Positions 44,333-57,772 of a stretch of 64,000 bases of DNA are shown in pieces; positions within the stretch are counted from its first letter, which is position 1, and each line of letters opens with the position of its first letter. The notes beneath the pieces were generated by a model. That model was not told the origin of the DNA and did no database searches. It saw only the letters and a program-made list of their open reading frames with translations. The DNA comes from Hydrangea macrophylla (Eukaryota > Streptophyta > Magnoliopsida > Cornales > Hydrangeaceae): assembly GCA_033977485.1 (NCBI GenBank), contig CM066998.1:58184274-58248273 (forward strand). The letters are read 5' to 3'. The position numbers were made by a program, and so were the translations under genes.

Positions 44333-46357
44333 ACAAAACCCCTGAGTCTTTCAAGATGCTGTAATTAAGTGCATGGCACGACTGTGAAAGCATTTGGACA
44401 CCAAATTTTGGAACCATAGCAGTACCTAGCAGATTGCACAGAATGAATCGATCTGGTAAGAATTTAAACTTTATTTCATCGCCTTAGGTTTGAAATTCAT
44501 AGCTTTTAGATTTCTTATAACAATCATAGATCTCTCGTTTTCTTAGTAGGAAGTCATCTAAAACTATTGGTGAAGTTCTAGTAATCAAGAGTGAAGCAAG
44601 TTAATTACCTACTAGAGCCAATGTCCGCCAATTAATGAAGTCCCCACGAAAAACATTAATGATACTCTGAGACTTGCTGATAGCCTCTGCAGATGGAGCC
44701 AAGCAGCACCCTCATTTGGAGTACCAGCCCAAGCCCATTCATGTATTACATGCACCTGGATGGAAGGCTATGGTGTCAGCCAATTTCAAAAGAAGCAATT
44801 CAGATTGATCTCCCAAACAACGAAGTAGACAAGAAACCAACGTTTTAGGAGAGTTGGGGAAGGTTTACATAATCAAAAGAACATAGTTCTCTGAAGAAAA
44901 ATAAAAATATTATTACCTGAGATATAATTTTAATCAAAAGTCATCTTGTCTTTGAGGCTTACAAGAGTTTATACAATGTCTTGATTGTCAAACTATTTCC
45001 AATCAACTATGGGCAAAATTATTACTTGAAAATTATGAACAAGGAAAAGACTATTTCCGATACAAGTCAATTCGGTGATACCGAGACGAGTCAAAAAAAA
45101 ATTCTCAGAAAAGGGAAGAAAGGTACGATATGATATATATTGCCTCATATCAATCCTTGTCTTAAACAAAGTCTTTTAGGAAGTGTAACGTGGAAGTCAT
45201 ATCTTGAAAGAAAATTCACATTTTAGTTCAGGAAAGTCTCAATAGTTTCCATCAATAAACATAAATACAAAATTTGCTTAGTCATCTAACAAAATCTAAC
45301 AGCAATAGTTTTAATCTATATTGACCTATGGACTATAAATTAGTAACAAAGAATCCTTTGACTCCTACCACGCAAACATTTCAGTGTATGTTTGCAATAA
45401 AGTTCCATTTTTTCACTTGTATTGCACAATTAGACCATGTTTGAAACATGGACATTACACTTTGTGGATCCTAATTCCAATATGATCCCCATGCCTCATT
45501 TAGCCCATATGCTCCTGAAACAATACCTATGGTTAAAAAGATAAACCCTAGACTAATAACATTATAACTCCAACTATCTTTTTGAAAAGCAAGCAAGATT
45601 TATTAACAGTCCAAGAAGGCCAACTAGATACAACAATGACTACATCTCAGCATAGCCTGAAAAAAGCCCCAAAACAGATTAAAAAAACAGCCCCTAAAAA
45701 CATGCTAAAGCCTCCCCAAAAAGCAAAACAGCCCCATAAGCATACAAATATTTGGTGAACATCCCAGAGAGTAGCACCCCCACAACAGCTGACAGGAGAA
45801 GAAGCAACCCAACATACACCAGCAGCTTCAGAGAACAGGCTAAAACTCCAAACAGATAGCCAGAAGACCAAATTAGTGAACACAATCCATGATTCAAACC
45901 CATGTCATTTATAAAAAAAAAATTAAATCGCGAGGTAGCTAAAAATCTAAGAAATGAAACAAATCTTACAACTCTTAGAAATGAAACAAAAACAAAATTT
46001 GATATCAAACATGACAAGGATATTAATGTCATTTAAAAATAGGTCCTACCTGGCATGTGAAGTAAGTCAATGCTTTTTGTATCATACCAAATTTGCAATC
46101 ACTGCCATGTACCAAGATCAAAAGGTAGTACCATTTTAATTGGTGAGATTAAAGAAGCCTCTCTGCAGTTTGGCAATGTTATCCACATTTCTAATCGCCC
46201 CACAGAGGCAAACAACGGTTTAGGCACCATAAGTTACTGCCCAAAGAAAAACTCTAAGGATATAGATAGAAATGGTTTTAAGAATGAGTTGTACCCCTAG
46301 CATTACGGCATTACCCATCTTTTTCTCCATATATAACTCTTTTTTCAAATAATGCTA

Positions 46358-46496
46358 GGGACACAAAAGGGTCACAAAGAGATGCTCACAAAAGGATGTG
46401 GCTTCCCTTGTGGCAGTAGGAAGTGTGGTGGGTCCTACTGTCACATGGGATGCCACATTTTTTTGTGAGCATCTCTTTGTGACCCTTTTGTGTCCC
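46358..46496. mobile_element. Short foldback MITE (hairpin)
   Basis: The arms GGGACACAAAAGGGTCACAA and its inverted copy TTGTGACCCTTTTGTGTCCC extend to about 37 bp each with almost perfect pairing. A decayed relative lies in CRK-1 intron 1 (19196..19260). No clear target duplication was found. Confidence 0.7.
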
Positions 46497-46499
46497 AAA

Positions 46500-48540
46500 C
46501 ATTGCCCATTCCCTGGCGAATTTATTGAGGGGCAAGTCGGGGCTCAAGCCTGCCATATTTTTAAAAGTTTCAAATTTACCTTCAAAAATGAATTTACACT
46601 TAAGCTCTCTCAAAAATATTAAATAAATAAATAAATAATCTTCATGTGTTATTAGTTTTTGAGTTTTTGTATCAATTTTTATAGCATTAGGTTATAGAAA
46701 AATCCTACGCTTCTCAAATAAATTCCAAATTTAGTTCCCAAATGCATTAACAGTTGTACCACATACAGTGATATATTGTATTACAGATAACTTTCACAAC
46801 ATGTGGTACAATCGTAAAGCATTTGGAACTAAATTTTGGATTTTATTTGAGAAGCATAACATTACTCTACCTTATATATCATCTACATTGTGCAAAATCA
46901 AGAAATTAACATTAGATAGTATATTGATGGATGATTTTCTAGCAATATGCTTTCCTATCATACCCTCTCTCACCAACTAAACAAAGCAAAAAAATTAAAC
47001 ACCTATACAAAATAAAGTGAACAGTTAATTCTAAGAGTCAACCATGAATAATGCAACATAGGAAAAAATGAGTTCACATAAGCTATGGCTGGGCAAATTT
47101 CACGTCAAACCAAGAAAGTTATTAATTAATAGGAAACAACTAAGGATAAAAAAAATCCAATATATAGACTTTTATGTGTTGCTAAAAATTGATGAAAACT
47201 CTGTTTTAAACACATACTACACTTCAAAAAAAATAAATAAGGAATCATGTCCACAACTTTGCACCACCTTACACTTAATTCCCATCTATGTAAGAAAAAA
47301 CACTAAGCTAAATAGCGTAATTGATAATTTCTTTAGTTCCCAAATGACCAAAAAGAAAGACATATTTAAAATCTGGTTTTTATTCCCATCATAAACAAAT
47401 ACTAGTAACTAGTTTATAAGAGTTGCACAGAATGAAAAAAAAAAAGAGGGTAAGAATTTGAGTAACTGAAATTTGATGATTCAATAACCTAAGTGGACAA
47501 TAGTTTAGGACAACCCAAAATAGAAAAAAGGGAGAATGCTTCGAAACTTGATATTAGAAAATAAAGTGAAAGATTTTGTACCAATTGAGAAAACACTCAG
47601 ACCAATTGCCTCCAGACCAGCCTAAAGTCAATCAAAGCTGCAAAAAATCACCCAAGCATAATATCAAGCACCTTTAGTGCTCAAAACTAAAGGATCATAA
47701 TAACAGCTACCCTACTACTATATAATAATCAACTTACTATATAATAATCAACCAATCAACAAACTACACAACCCCAATGAAGTACACCAAATCTGAAACC
47801 CACATCAAAACAAGAAAAGAAAATTTCAGTTCCTAATTCAAAATCTCTAATCCACATCCTGGATGAACATATTTGGTCGAGGGTTTATCATCTAATATAT
47901 AACAATCCAATGGTATGAAACTTCCCAACAAATTTGGATTCCCTTTCTTTGGTCATATGAAGAATCATCCTAGGTAATATATATATATATATGTATATAT
48001 ATATAACTAATAAAGCAGATGTCTTGATATGTAAGGTATAGACCCAGTAATACTATCTAATAAGGGACAAATTATAGGGCCATCCAACTGGCCTATGCTT
48101 CAAAAATAGTTCTATTGGGCAAAGGAAAGAAAACAAATTAATGAAAGTTCAAATTAAACAATGATTAAAATCAATTAATTATCATGAAAACAACAACAAT
48201 ATAGTGATCAGAGCCATCGGAATAGTTTGTATATTGAGTGATAGAAACCCAAACCAAAAACTAGAAACTCAAAGTGAATTTGAAACAGCTAGATTGAATG
48301 ATTTCTCTAATCAAAGTTGTACCTGGTACAAGTTCTCCTACATGTAGAAACACAAAACGAACACAATAAGAGAAGGGCGAACTAACAAAAATAGAGTAGT
48401 TAATGTGGAAAAAGTAAACCCATGAGAGCACTTCTAAAGAATGAGGGGGAGGAAAAAAAAACCTAAACACAGAAAATGCTAAATAGTGCCTACAAATGTA
48501 TTATGCAATATATCTATATAGATATATAGGTATACACAAT
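46500..48540. other. AT-rich CACTA interior without a supported gene
   Basis: Only short ORFs without domains are present, with a TA/TG microsatellite near 47980..48004. I see no recognisable coding region. It may be intronic or intergenic DNA captured along with the gene fragments. Confidence 0.6.
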
Positions 48541-48849
48541 ACAGTTAACATAAACACATAAACTTACGAATTTAGTGAAGTTAGGGTTTTGTGCAATCTG
48601 AAGTAGATAAGAAGGGGAAAAATTGATGCAATTTCTGAAAATTGAATGGTTAGGGTTTCAAATTTGTGAAAATCAAAGGAAAAAAATGGTTTCAATGAGA
48701 TGATGCAATTCGAAGAAGATAATTACATGAGCAAGGAGAGAGAAAGAACCTTTTTGTGCAATTCATTTGACCCATCCCTTACTCAATCCCATTCTCTACC
48801 GTCCAATTCCTGTAGAACACCCCTGCACCCTCCCCTTCACCACAACCCT

Positions 48850-48868
48850 AACCTGCACACAACACAAT

Positions 48869-48911
<43 letters not shown>

Positions 48912-49140
48912 GCTTACAATTATGGAGGCAACGAAGTTGCAGGGAAGATGCGATTACGGAGTCGAAGGCAAGGCCGGCGGTAGCCCAGGAGTCGGCTGCG
49001 TCGATGTTGATGAAGATGATTAAGGGGGGAAGAAAGCTTGACTAAAGAAAGAGATAGTGGGGTTTGAGAGACGTCTGAGAAGAGAGAGAAGCCGATAGAG
49101 AGAGAGAGAGGGAATGTGGAATAATATGGGGAAAATTTTG
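48850..49140 (-). other. Possible captured 5' leader exon with GA microsatellite
   Basis: On the minus strand a CT-rich leader (CCCTCTCTCTCTCTATCGGC) is followed by GC-richer, gene-like sequence (GACGCAGCCGACTCCTGGGC) and a donor-like ATT|GTAAGC, then a CT run (plus-strand GA at 48872..48908). This composition is typical of plant 5' UTRs. The donor gene is not identified. Confidence 0.35.
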
Positions 49141-49282
49141 GGGGCAAAATTTGGGAGAAACATTTGTCACTCTTTTAAACTTGTTTCTTTTATATTTTTT
49201 TCTTCTTGTTCTTTTTTTCTTTTGTGTTTTTTTTTTTTTTGTGAGATTTTTTTGTGTTACTTTTAGTTACTGTAAATATTCG

Positions 49283-49447
49283 TAACGGTTATACCCGTTA
49301 GTATTTTTTAAAAACCGTTAGAAAAAATATATGCCAATGTGGAGGGTTATTACTAACGGATATATGCATTTTCTAACGGATATATCCGTTACTAATTACT
49401 AACGGATATATCCGTTAGAAATCATAAAATCTGTCCGTTAGAAATCT
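49283..49447. repeat. CACTA right subterminal repeats
   Basis: At least six copies of the AACGGATATATCCGTT word family, whole or partial, precede the right terminus in both orientations. They mirror the left array. Confidence 0.8.
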
Positions 49448-49985
49448 GGCCATATGGTGTAGTGATTTCACATGTGTCATATATATGTATATACAATACA
49501 GTTATGTATATATGTCTGACAAGGGTATAATGGTCCGAATTTATACTAACCATTTAAGAATAGAGACTAATTATTGATTTATGTTGCAAATTAAGGATTA
49601 ATTTCTATACACCAAATCAAGTTAGGATCAATTCCTATTAATGGCCATAATTAGGGACCAAATTGTATATTTCTAAAATAAAAACAAAAACTCACGTTAA
49701 TCACAAGCACATCTTCCACAAGCTTCTGGGTACTCTCCGGGTCTTCTTCATCCTCTCTTTGCAAAAACAAAAAGGCACAATTGATGGATAGATTGGTAAT
49801 TTTTTATTTTTTTCTTTTCTTTTCTTTTCTTTTCTTTTCTTTGCAAGTCCCAAACAAGAGGAAAGAAAGTAACTTTCTCTTCTCTCCTAAACTCCCAAAC
49901 AACATGAAAGAAACAATCATCATTTCTCTTCTTTTCTTTATGACTTTTTCTTTTTTTCTTCTCTCCTAAACTCCCAAACACAGTG

Positions 49986-50043
49986 TTAAAGCTCGGCTCG
50001 AGCTCGGCTCAAGTTTAAAAAGCTCGACTCGAGTACAGCCCTA
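49986..50043. repeat. GAGCTCGG-rich repeat, right part
   Basis: AAGCTCGGCTCGAGCTCGGC continues the repeat interrupted at 25145 and 37285. It marks the outer edge of the nested block. Confidence 0.6.
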
Positions 50044-51450
50044 CCGATGTACTTAGCATTTTTCATAGAAAAACGTTTGTCAATCATGTGATTTGTGATT
50101 GACCACAAGTAATCTTTTGCAATGGAATCACAAAAACAAAAGTTTCAGGCAAATGGATCCATAAAATAATTGAGCTATAGGTTGATTCTGAAGAAGACCA
50201 GAAGTCTTTGAACAAACTAATGGGGCTTTTGGAGTGAGGTCTTTGACAGCGATGGTACAAGGGGGACCCTGATTCTGGAACTCCCTCACACTTCAATATG
50301 TTCAGACTCATATATGTACGACTCTAAAAATATTCACACATGATTAATCTCACATTTAGAAGAAACTTTTACCAAATTTTCAACAATTTTTTTTGGTAGT
50401 CAATTCTTCAACAATTGAAGACTAGAAAATAGTGCCCAAATAAAGTCACTAATGGAGGAAGGCGTGGAGTATGGAGTGAGATATCAAAAGTGTTTGCTAG
50501 CAGAAAAAAATCTTTTATTTCTCTTAGAAATCAGCAACAACCAATAAGTCCTTATTTATTTATCTTTTTTTTGTATAAGGTCCATCAAAAGAAAAAGTTC
50601 ATATTAACAGGTCTTAATCTACGTAGAGCTTTTTGGGACAAGTCTAAATCCCCAATTATTAGAAAATTTATTTAACTTTTTACCTCCAAAACCATATATA
50701 GACATTAATATATGAGTATAAAAATATGTATACACAGTCAATTAGTTGGTCATGATATTTATAATTTAATTGACTTCCATGTCTGATTAAAAATTGAATC
50801 CCACAATGAGCCTGTTTGTCTGTGCTTATGCTTATGCGATCTTGATCGTGATTGGTAGAACTGCTTAAAAGTAGAATTGCTTATTATGGTTTGGGTGTTT
50901 GGTTAATATGATGTGAATTGATCAAATATAGAGATAATCTTGAAAAGCACCCCCCCTACCTGCTTATTGTCAAACTGCTTTTCAGACCCAATCTGCTTAT
51001 GTTTTTGTTGAAACAAACAGATCAATAAACAGTTTGAGCCACCAGAACTGCTTAAAATAATCAAATAAACAATAACAAACAGGGTCAATTGTAGAGGGTA
51101 AACAATGATAGATTTGGCAATCATTCCCCCTATTATAGCATAATAGAATCTTCAGTTATGATATTCTACTAATTTCCATAAATCACGTCATCTTTGATTT
51201 TCATAGATTCTATTGAACACAGATATCTCAAAATTTATTGTTATTTATTGTGTATTAGAAATTTTTTGCTGCATTGTTTTTGGATCAAAGTTTTTTGTTT
51301 TTGAGCAACTTCGAAATTTCTCTTTGTATTTACAGCAAAATTTCTCATTGTGTTGATATGAAATTTCATGGAATTAAGTATACACTTTTGAACCACAATT
51401 GAGTAAATAAAAATGAACCTAATCATAAATATAATTAACCCTTTAATTTT
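50044..51450. other. AT-rich intergenic DNA
   Basis: No gene is supported. A MITE-like stretch with CCTGTTTGTCTGTGC near 50809 and an inverted ACAAACAGGG near 51076 is present, but no target duplication could be assigned. The rest is AT-rich. Confidence 0.5.
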
Positions 51451-51451
51451 T

Positions 51452-51995
51452 TATAATGACCCAGTGGACTTGTTGGAGAGGGTCAAGAAAGCTAATCCGG
51501 AACATGGGTACCACACTGATGATCTGAGGGTGGAAGTTGATGAAAACAAATACTCCCTCCGTCCCTTTTTTTGAGTCCTATATTCCATTTTGGGATGTCT
51601 CAAAATTAGTGTCCATTTTCCTAAATTGGTATACAATTTTTACTTACTTTCCAATATTATCCTTCCTTGAAATCTACACCAAGACAAAACTAAAAAAGTT
51701 ATTGTAATGATTAGGGGTAATTGTGAAAAGTAGGTGTAGATTCTTTTTGTCCCCTTAATAAGTTCCCAAAAATGAACTCAAAACAAGGGACGGAAGGAGT
51801 AAAAAAGAGAATAATGGAGATGATGGTGATAGGAGTGAAAACTGAAACTGTCTATTTTATTTATTTATTTATTTTTGTTTCCAGAAAGTCACTGTCCTTT
51901 TTGCATTTGTTGTTACTGAAATCGAGGTTGACGGAAGACCAACTAGTTGTGCTGACTTTTCCAATGTGGCTAATTTATTGTTATTCCAATGTAAA
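51452..51995. other. Relic of a CRK upstream region
   Basis: Words in order (TCAAGAAAGCTA, GGAGATGATGGTGAT, AGGAGTGAAAAC, ACTAGTTGTGCTGACTTT) parallel CRK-1 upstream DNA at about 20765..21480. It carries a Stowaway insertion not seen there and lacks the 20871 foldback. The part 51457..51549 is also open in one frame (DPVDLLERVKKANPEHGYHT), but I recognise no protein. It may be the remains of a third CRK copy's promoter. Confidence 0.45.
51553..51799. repeat. Stowaway MITE
   Basis: The ends CTCCCTCCGTCCC and GGGACGGAAGGAG are inverted and flanked by TA. It is 247 bp. A similar but left-truncated copy lies in CRK-2 intron 1 (about 58495..58638, ending GACGGAGGGAGTA). Confidence 0.85.
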
Positions 51996-53510
51996 AAATT
52001 ATTTATTTTTCAAATTTATATTTTTGTAGGGATTAAGTTTTAGAATAATCCGTAAATGCTATCATTCTCTCTCTCCTACTGGCACTGTGGACCCGCAGTG
52101 CCACTAGGAGACAGATAGAGAGTGGGTGTGAGTATTAGTGAGATTTGTTAGTGCCCCTAACATTGTTGATAAGAAAAAAGTATAATGGTCAAAATTTGGC
52201 AAAAGCCAAATCTCTGCTATATTTAAGAAAGTAAATGACTTTTTTAAATTTTGACAACACAAAAGAGCACACATTTTGTGCAACTCTCTCAAATTTTAGC
52301 TTCATAATAGATTTGACTCTAGCATTAGAGATACTCTCACTTAGTCTTGAGAAGGTTTTAGTATGTGAGAATTTCTCGGGATTTCATGGGGAAATCGGAC
52401 CCTACTCGGACAAATTGTCGCTATTTCAAATAGCTAGAAAATATGTCATTCCATAAGGTATCTGTTTGCAAGTGGATGAATTTGAATAAAATCATTTAGA
52501 TAAAGTATTAGACATAAAAGTTGGGAGAATCCTGTGAATCAACCAAGTGGTTTGGTTATATTATACGATCAAATCGATGTCCAATGTTTAATTAGTTTGA
52601 ATAAATGTTTGGTAATTAATCACTCTAGGTATAGTGTTTTGTCACCCAAGCAAAATCATTATAAAAATCACCTGAGTATAATATTTTGTTATATATCTGG
52701 GACACAACGTTTTATTATCTAAGCAAATCCACTTTAGAAACCATCACAAAATAGTCAGTATCATAAAATTCTTAGTATCCTCTAAGGTATTTCTTTCTAG
52801 GTACTCTAAAACTGTGAACATGCTAAAAGATTGGTAAAGAATATGTTAAAAGTTGCTTCATTATGAGTAAAACGATCAGTCGGCTATTTCTACTATCTTT
52901 AATTGAGAAAAAGCCGCCAGCCAAATGGTTACTCGATTTTTCCCAAATGCAAAACCAACCAACCAACGATTGCTATAAACTAAATTGGTCACAACCGAGT
53001 ATTCCAGTCGGTTCCACGAATTGTTTTTAAAGTATCACCACTGCGTGGATTTGAAGAACTCACGAAGACTATTGAAGAACACACAAAGACTGATGAAAAA
53101 AAATGGTGAACAAGTTAGAGTCTGAAAACACGGGGGGAATCGAGCCAATTCCCGAAACCACTTCTTGATTTTGTACCTCCAATTGGTCCAGCAAGTAATG
53201 GCCGACATGCGTCTTCTGCTTGACAAGTGGTGGACTGATCTGCAAATTCGGTCCCTGTTGTTGCGTTATCTGTCTATCAACTACAAGACATGATAATAAA
53301 TACTATTTGAGCACAATGAAGAGGTTCCTCTCAAAATAACCTCACATGCTGAACGCCTTACACAAAAACGATTGATAACATGAGGATGCCCATGGGAGAT
53401 ATAACAATCCCTAAATACTTGAATTGTATTTCCAACAAAATCAACTCATGTTTTAGTGAGACATTGAAAACCAGTTTGCATATACAAAAGTGCTTTTGGC
53501 TGTCGAAAAT
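51996..53510. other. AT-rich intergenic DNA downstream of CRK-2
   Basis: Only short ORFs without recognisable domains are present. I see no RNA gene or element end that can be defended. Confidence 0.5.
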
Positions 53511-53730
53511 GGCCCGTTTGGTACTGCTTCTGCGATTCAATTAAGAAACCTAACTGTTGAAAAGGGCCCGTCTGGCACTGCTTCTGCGATTCAATTAAGA
53601 AAACCTGCTTTTTGAACAAAAGCTACAGAAGGTAGCTTTTGAACAAAATCAGCTAATCGCAAATTTCTACAATTTACTGACTTTTTTTTTGTGTTTTTGC
53701 AATTGAATCGTTCTACGGGAACCCAACCAC
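53511..53730. repeat. MITE-like inverted repeat in the CRK-2 3' flank
   Basis: GGCCCGTTTGGTACTGCTTC and a second start GGGCCCGTCTGGCACTGC (53564) are followed by the inverted end GATTCAATT-like and GGGAACCCAACCAC. The related copy beyond CRK-1 is 621..754. A GA microsatellite follows at about 53744..53768. Confidence 0.5.
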
Positions 53731-54063
53731 AACAAGTAAAATACGAGAGAGAGAGAGAGAGAGAGAGGGTCAAACAATGCACATTTTTCTGAAGCAAAGA
53801 AATATCCCAACAATTTTTACAGTTAGAAGAACACCAATTCAAGTTTATGACTGAATCAAGTCATAACATCCTCAAAATTGGTCCCACCCCACCAGTAAAA
53901 AAAAAATAGGGAGAAAATTCAAAAAAGTACCATTGTTGCACCTAACAAACTTATTGAATCCTACATGACCACTCTCAATACACTCATATGATCTTCTGAG
54001 CCTAAGCTCATTCTTTTCATAGAATCAACTTATTTTTTTGAAAATTTGCCAACACATGCTACA

Positions 54064-57000
54064 TTATCTTGGGTACAATTCTGTAAATGACCCTTCATTC
54101 ACGGACCACGGTATTGACTTGCTCGTAGATTGGTCCGAGTTCGTCTCTGTTAATATGTGTGGCTCTGTTCTGCTACGGGGAAAAAAAAGAGGTTGTTGAG
54201 GCTCTTGAAGAGTGATAGAGTAACTGTTGAGCATGAGAACTACAGTTGCCATGGATGGCCTCATATCCACATCTTCTTGGACACATAGTAACCCCATTTG
54301 GATGCATCGAATGACTTCATTTCTTGAATAAGAAGCTTCCAGATTTGGATGCATCAATTCCAAGGGTGTTCCATCCCTCCAATGTTTCCAAGCCTGCATA
54401 AAATATGTCAAGCGATGTTCAAAATGTGATGTTTTTTGTTCTTTTAGGGTATGTTTATTTCATGGATTGATCAAGAAATTGAAAAAAAAAAAAACATGAA
54501 GAAAACATTTTCTATGTTTTGTTAATAGATAAAACGGTTAGGCAACTAAAAAGAAAACATGAAGAAAACACATTTCTTTGTTTTGAATTTTGTGACTCAC
54601 TTACTTACCATTTTTCAAGTCTTAATATATACAATACTTACCATTTTTGCAAAGTTCCTATTACATTTTCAAGTCTTAATACATACAATACATAAGGAAA
54701 ACACTACAGATGTAGTTTTCGTCCCGTTTTCTTTCCTTTCCATTTTTCTTATTGAGGCTTTAATTGGTTTCGGATTCATTGAAGGAAAATGAATAAAAGA
54801 AGGAAACTAGATCCTTAATTCTCCTCCATGCTTAGCTAACATTAAACGTTTAAAATGTAAGTGGAACTTGAGACCAAAAAAAAAGGTCACAAGGTAACTC
54901 ACAAACTTTCCGTACTAGCCAAGTGAATAAAATTGTTTTTTCTCGTGTTTTCCTCTATATGTTTTCCTTTCTAAAATCCAAGAACCAAACAAAGCCTTAG
55001 GGCCTGTTTGGTTGTCCCTTCAAATTGAATGGTTCCATTCAAATTTTGTATAGAAGGTAAAGGCAAAATTCATCACCATGAATGAATCCATTTACAAATA
55101 TGGGAGAGATTTCACCATATTTCTTCTTATGAGGCAATTTGTTCATTTTTCTAGAATGCCAAAATTCATGATTGCAAGCCTCATTTTTTAGACGAGCATC
55201 CGTTTTCTAAATGAAACTATTCAACCTCTTCATCTTTTCATATAAAATGTGTACGGAAACATGAATGAATTTATTTCATTCAAGGACAACCAAACAGACC
55301 CTTAGTGTTGTTCTTTCTTTTTTCTCACTAAATCTATGAATCAAACACTACCTTAATTAATTTGCAAATCAAACAGATCCTTAACGTTGACTTTATGATA
55401 TTGGCATGGAATTAGAAAATAATAAATGTAGCATTTAGTCTATACTATACTCACATAGCTCAGAAGGTCCTCGGCACCATCTGATTGAGAAAAATTGCTG
55501 TTTTTCTTGCCTGTTATGATCTCTAGAACCAAAACACCAAAACTGAACACATCGGACTTCACAGAGAATTGTCCATGCATTGCATACTCTGGAGACATAT
55601 AACCACTACAAAGCCGACACCATTAGCACATCTTGGTTGAGAAGAATGCAAAGAAGATAAGATATGTATATGAAATTCTTAATCAAATAGAGCTAAACAT
55701 TCTATCTCAGTGATTCAATATTCAATTAGCTTAAAAGAAACCATTTAAGCTTAGATAAACATTACAAGTTGATAGGTAGTCATGTAACGGGGGATAGTAT
55801 TACACACTTAGCCCCACTCTCCGAGGTACAGTCTCGTAATTTTGATAAAGGGCAGCCCGGTGCACGAAGCTGCCGCAGTGCGGGGTCCGGGGAAGGGTCG
55901 GACCACATTGGGTCAATTGTACGCAGCCTTACCCTGCTTTTTTGCAAGAGGCTGTTTCCACGACTCGAACCCGTGACCTTTTGGTCACACGGCAGCAACT
56001 CTCACCGTTGCGCCAAGGCTCCCCTTCAGTCTTGTAATTTTGATAATTTCGAGTTTAGTTTGGTAATGTTCACACTTGTTGGTTGTAGCCTTATTTTATG
56101 CTATTTAAGGGCAACTGTGGATGGACTATGTAATAATCTCTTTGCCTTTGATCATAGTGAAAATAATACAGGCTCTGTGGATGTGGCCCTAGTTTTGAAC
56201 CAAATCATATAAAATCTGGTTAACTGGTGTCCATTTTCGTATGTGGGTATATCCCTTGCACAAGCAAACCAGGAATACTATGCAAATCAACTTGTAAGCC
56301 CCAAGAAGTGCCAGAATAAGCTGAATATCGCATATTCGCTAATACAACTTTTAAGAAGTTTCGTAGTTCAGATCCTCTTAGGAAAATCAAAAATGCAGGG
56401 GATGCAGTCAGTACTTACTATGTCCCAACGATTCTGCTTGTATTTCCTTCAATTTGATCCACACCGAAAATCTTTGCCATGCCAAAATCTGAAACTTTTG
56501 GGTTCATATCCGCATCTAACAAAACATTGCTAGCTTTGAGATCGCGATGTATAATCCTTAGCCGAGAATCTTCATGAAGGTAAAGAATCGCACGAGCGAT
56601 CCCTCCGATAATTTTGTAACATCTAGACCAATCCAATTGTCCTCGTTTCTCCGAAGCTGCATTTATTTCAAAAGTGTTTAATACAAAATTAATGAAATAG
56701 AACTCAAAATATATACTGATACACTTCAAGTCAACTACGACAACTTAATTTCCAAGAACACTTTATATCATAACTCATAATTCTCTCCAAGTCCTCCTTA
56801 ACACACATAGCGATTTAGCATTTGAGAGAGCTTACAAATAGTACATAGCATTTGTGAATTTCTTGCTTATACAAAACGTGCTTAGTATACCTTGTGCAAA
56901 ACAAAAATACAAAATAAAAAAATAAAATAAATACCAAAATTATTCATTTTTCACCGTTACGCTCTTTGGTAATTCTGTTAAAGAGAGAGCCGTACCATAT

Positions 57001-57772
57001 AAAAAATAGTCGAGGCTTTTGTTGGGAACATATTCATATATGAGTATCTTTTCCCCTCCTTCTACGCAAAACCCCAAAAGCCTCACAAGATTTCTATGTT
57101 GAAGTTTGGCTACCAAAAGAACCTCATTCTTAAATTCTTCAACACCTTGTGCAGAGTTTTTGGATAGCCTCTTCACAGCTACTTCTTGCCCGTCAGGTAG
57201 GGTACCCTATGAATAAATGAAGACAAGTTATTACATATATATATATATATTATTTATAAGTCTATATATCTCAACTTCAGAGCTTCTAATATTCAAACTT
57301 AATCGTTTCCAACCATTTAGGCTCAGTTTGCTTTGCATATTCATATAGAAGGAAGAAAAAGGGAAGGAGACCAAGAGAGGAAACTAGTTTCCTTTTGCTT
57401 ATTGTGTTTTCCTATATGCCTAAATGATGTTAAAAATTAAAAATATTCAAAATGTAATTGTAATTAAAGTAAAAAAAAAGGTGGGAATTAGCTCATAAAA
57501 TTCAAAATTGTCACTTTTTTTTTACTACATTTTTGTTTTTTTCTTTTTCTTTTTTTTTTTCCCCTTATTAATCAAACAAAGGAAGCAATTTCCTTAATCT
57601 TATATCATTTCATTTCCCTCACAAAATCCAGGAACCAAACAGAGTCTTACCTTGTAGACCTTCCCAAAACCGCCTTCACCTATCTTGTTGTCAATAGAAA
57701 AGTTGTTTGTGGCAGCTTCGATTGAACCCAAATCATATTGCAAGGACTGCACTACACTGATTTCATTTCCAG
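54064..57772 (-). CDS. CRK-2 exons 3-7: kinase domain
   Basis: The five exons encode [10 protein letters not shown] (exon 3), AVKRLSKNS (exon 4), HRDLKASN and DFGMAKIFG (exon 5), [11 protein letters not shown] (exon 6) and the C-terminal lobe ending TELYPR (exon 7). The introns hold a SINE, three PIF-type MITEs and AT-rich filler. Differences from CRK-1 are mostly conservative substitutions. Confidence 0.9.

Noticed and set aside
51457..51549. Host gene exon in the 51.5 kb region
   Set aside because: One short frame is open, but no family is recognised, and the same stretch aligns loosely with non-coding CRK-1 upstream DNA. It is kept only as a note in the relic entry.
55849..56026. tRNA gene (A-box and B-box present)
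   Set aside because: The cloverleaf is not completed, the body is about 178 bp, and a 20 bp target duplication flanks it. This is a SINE.
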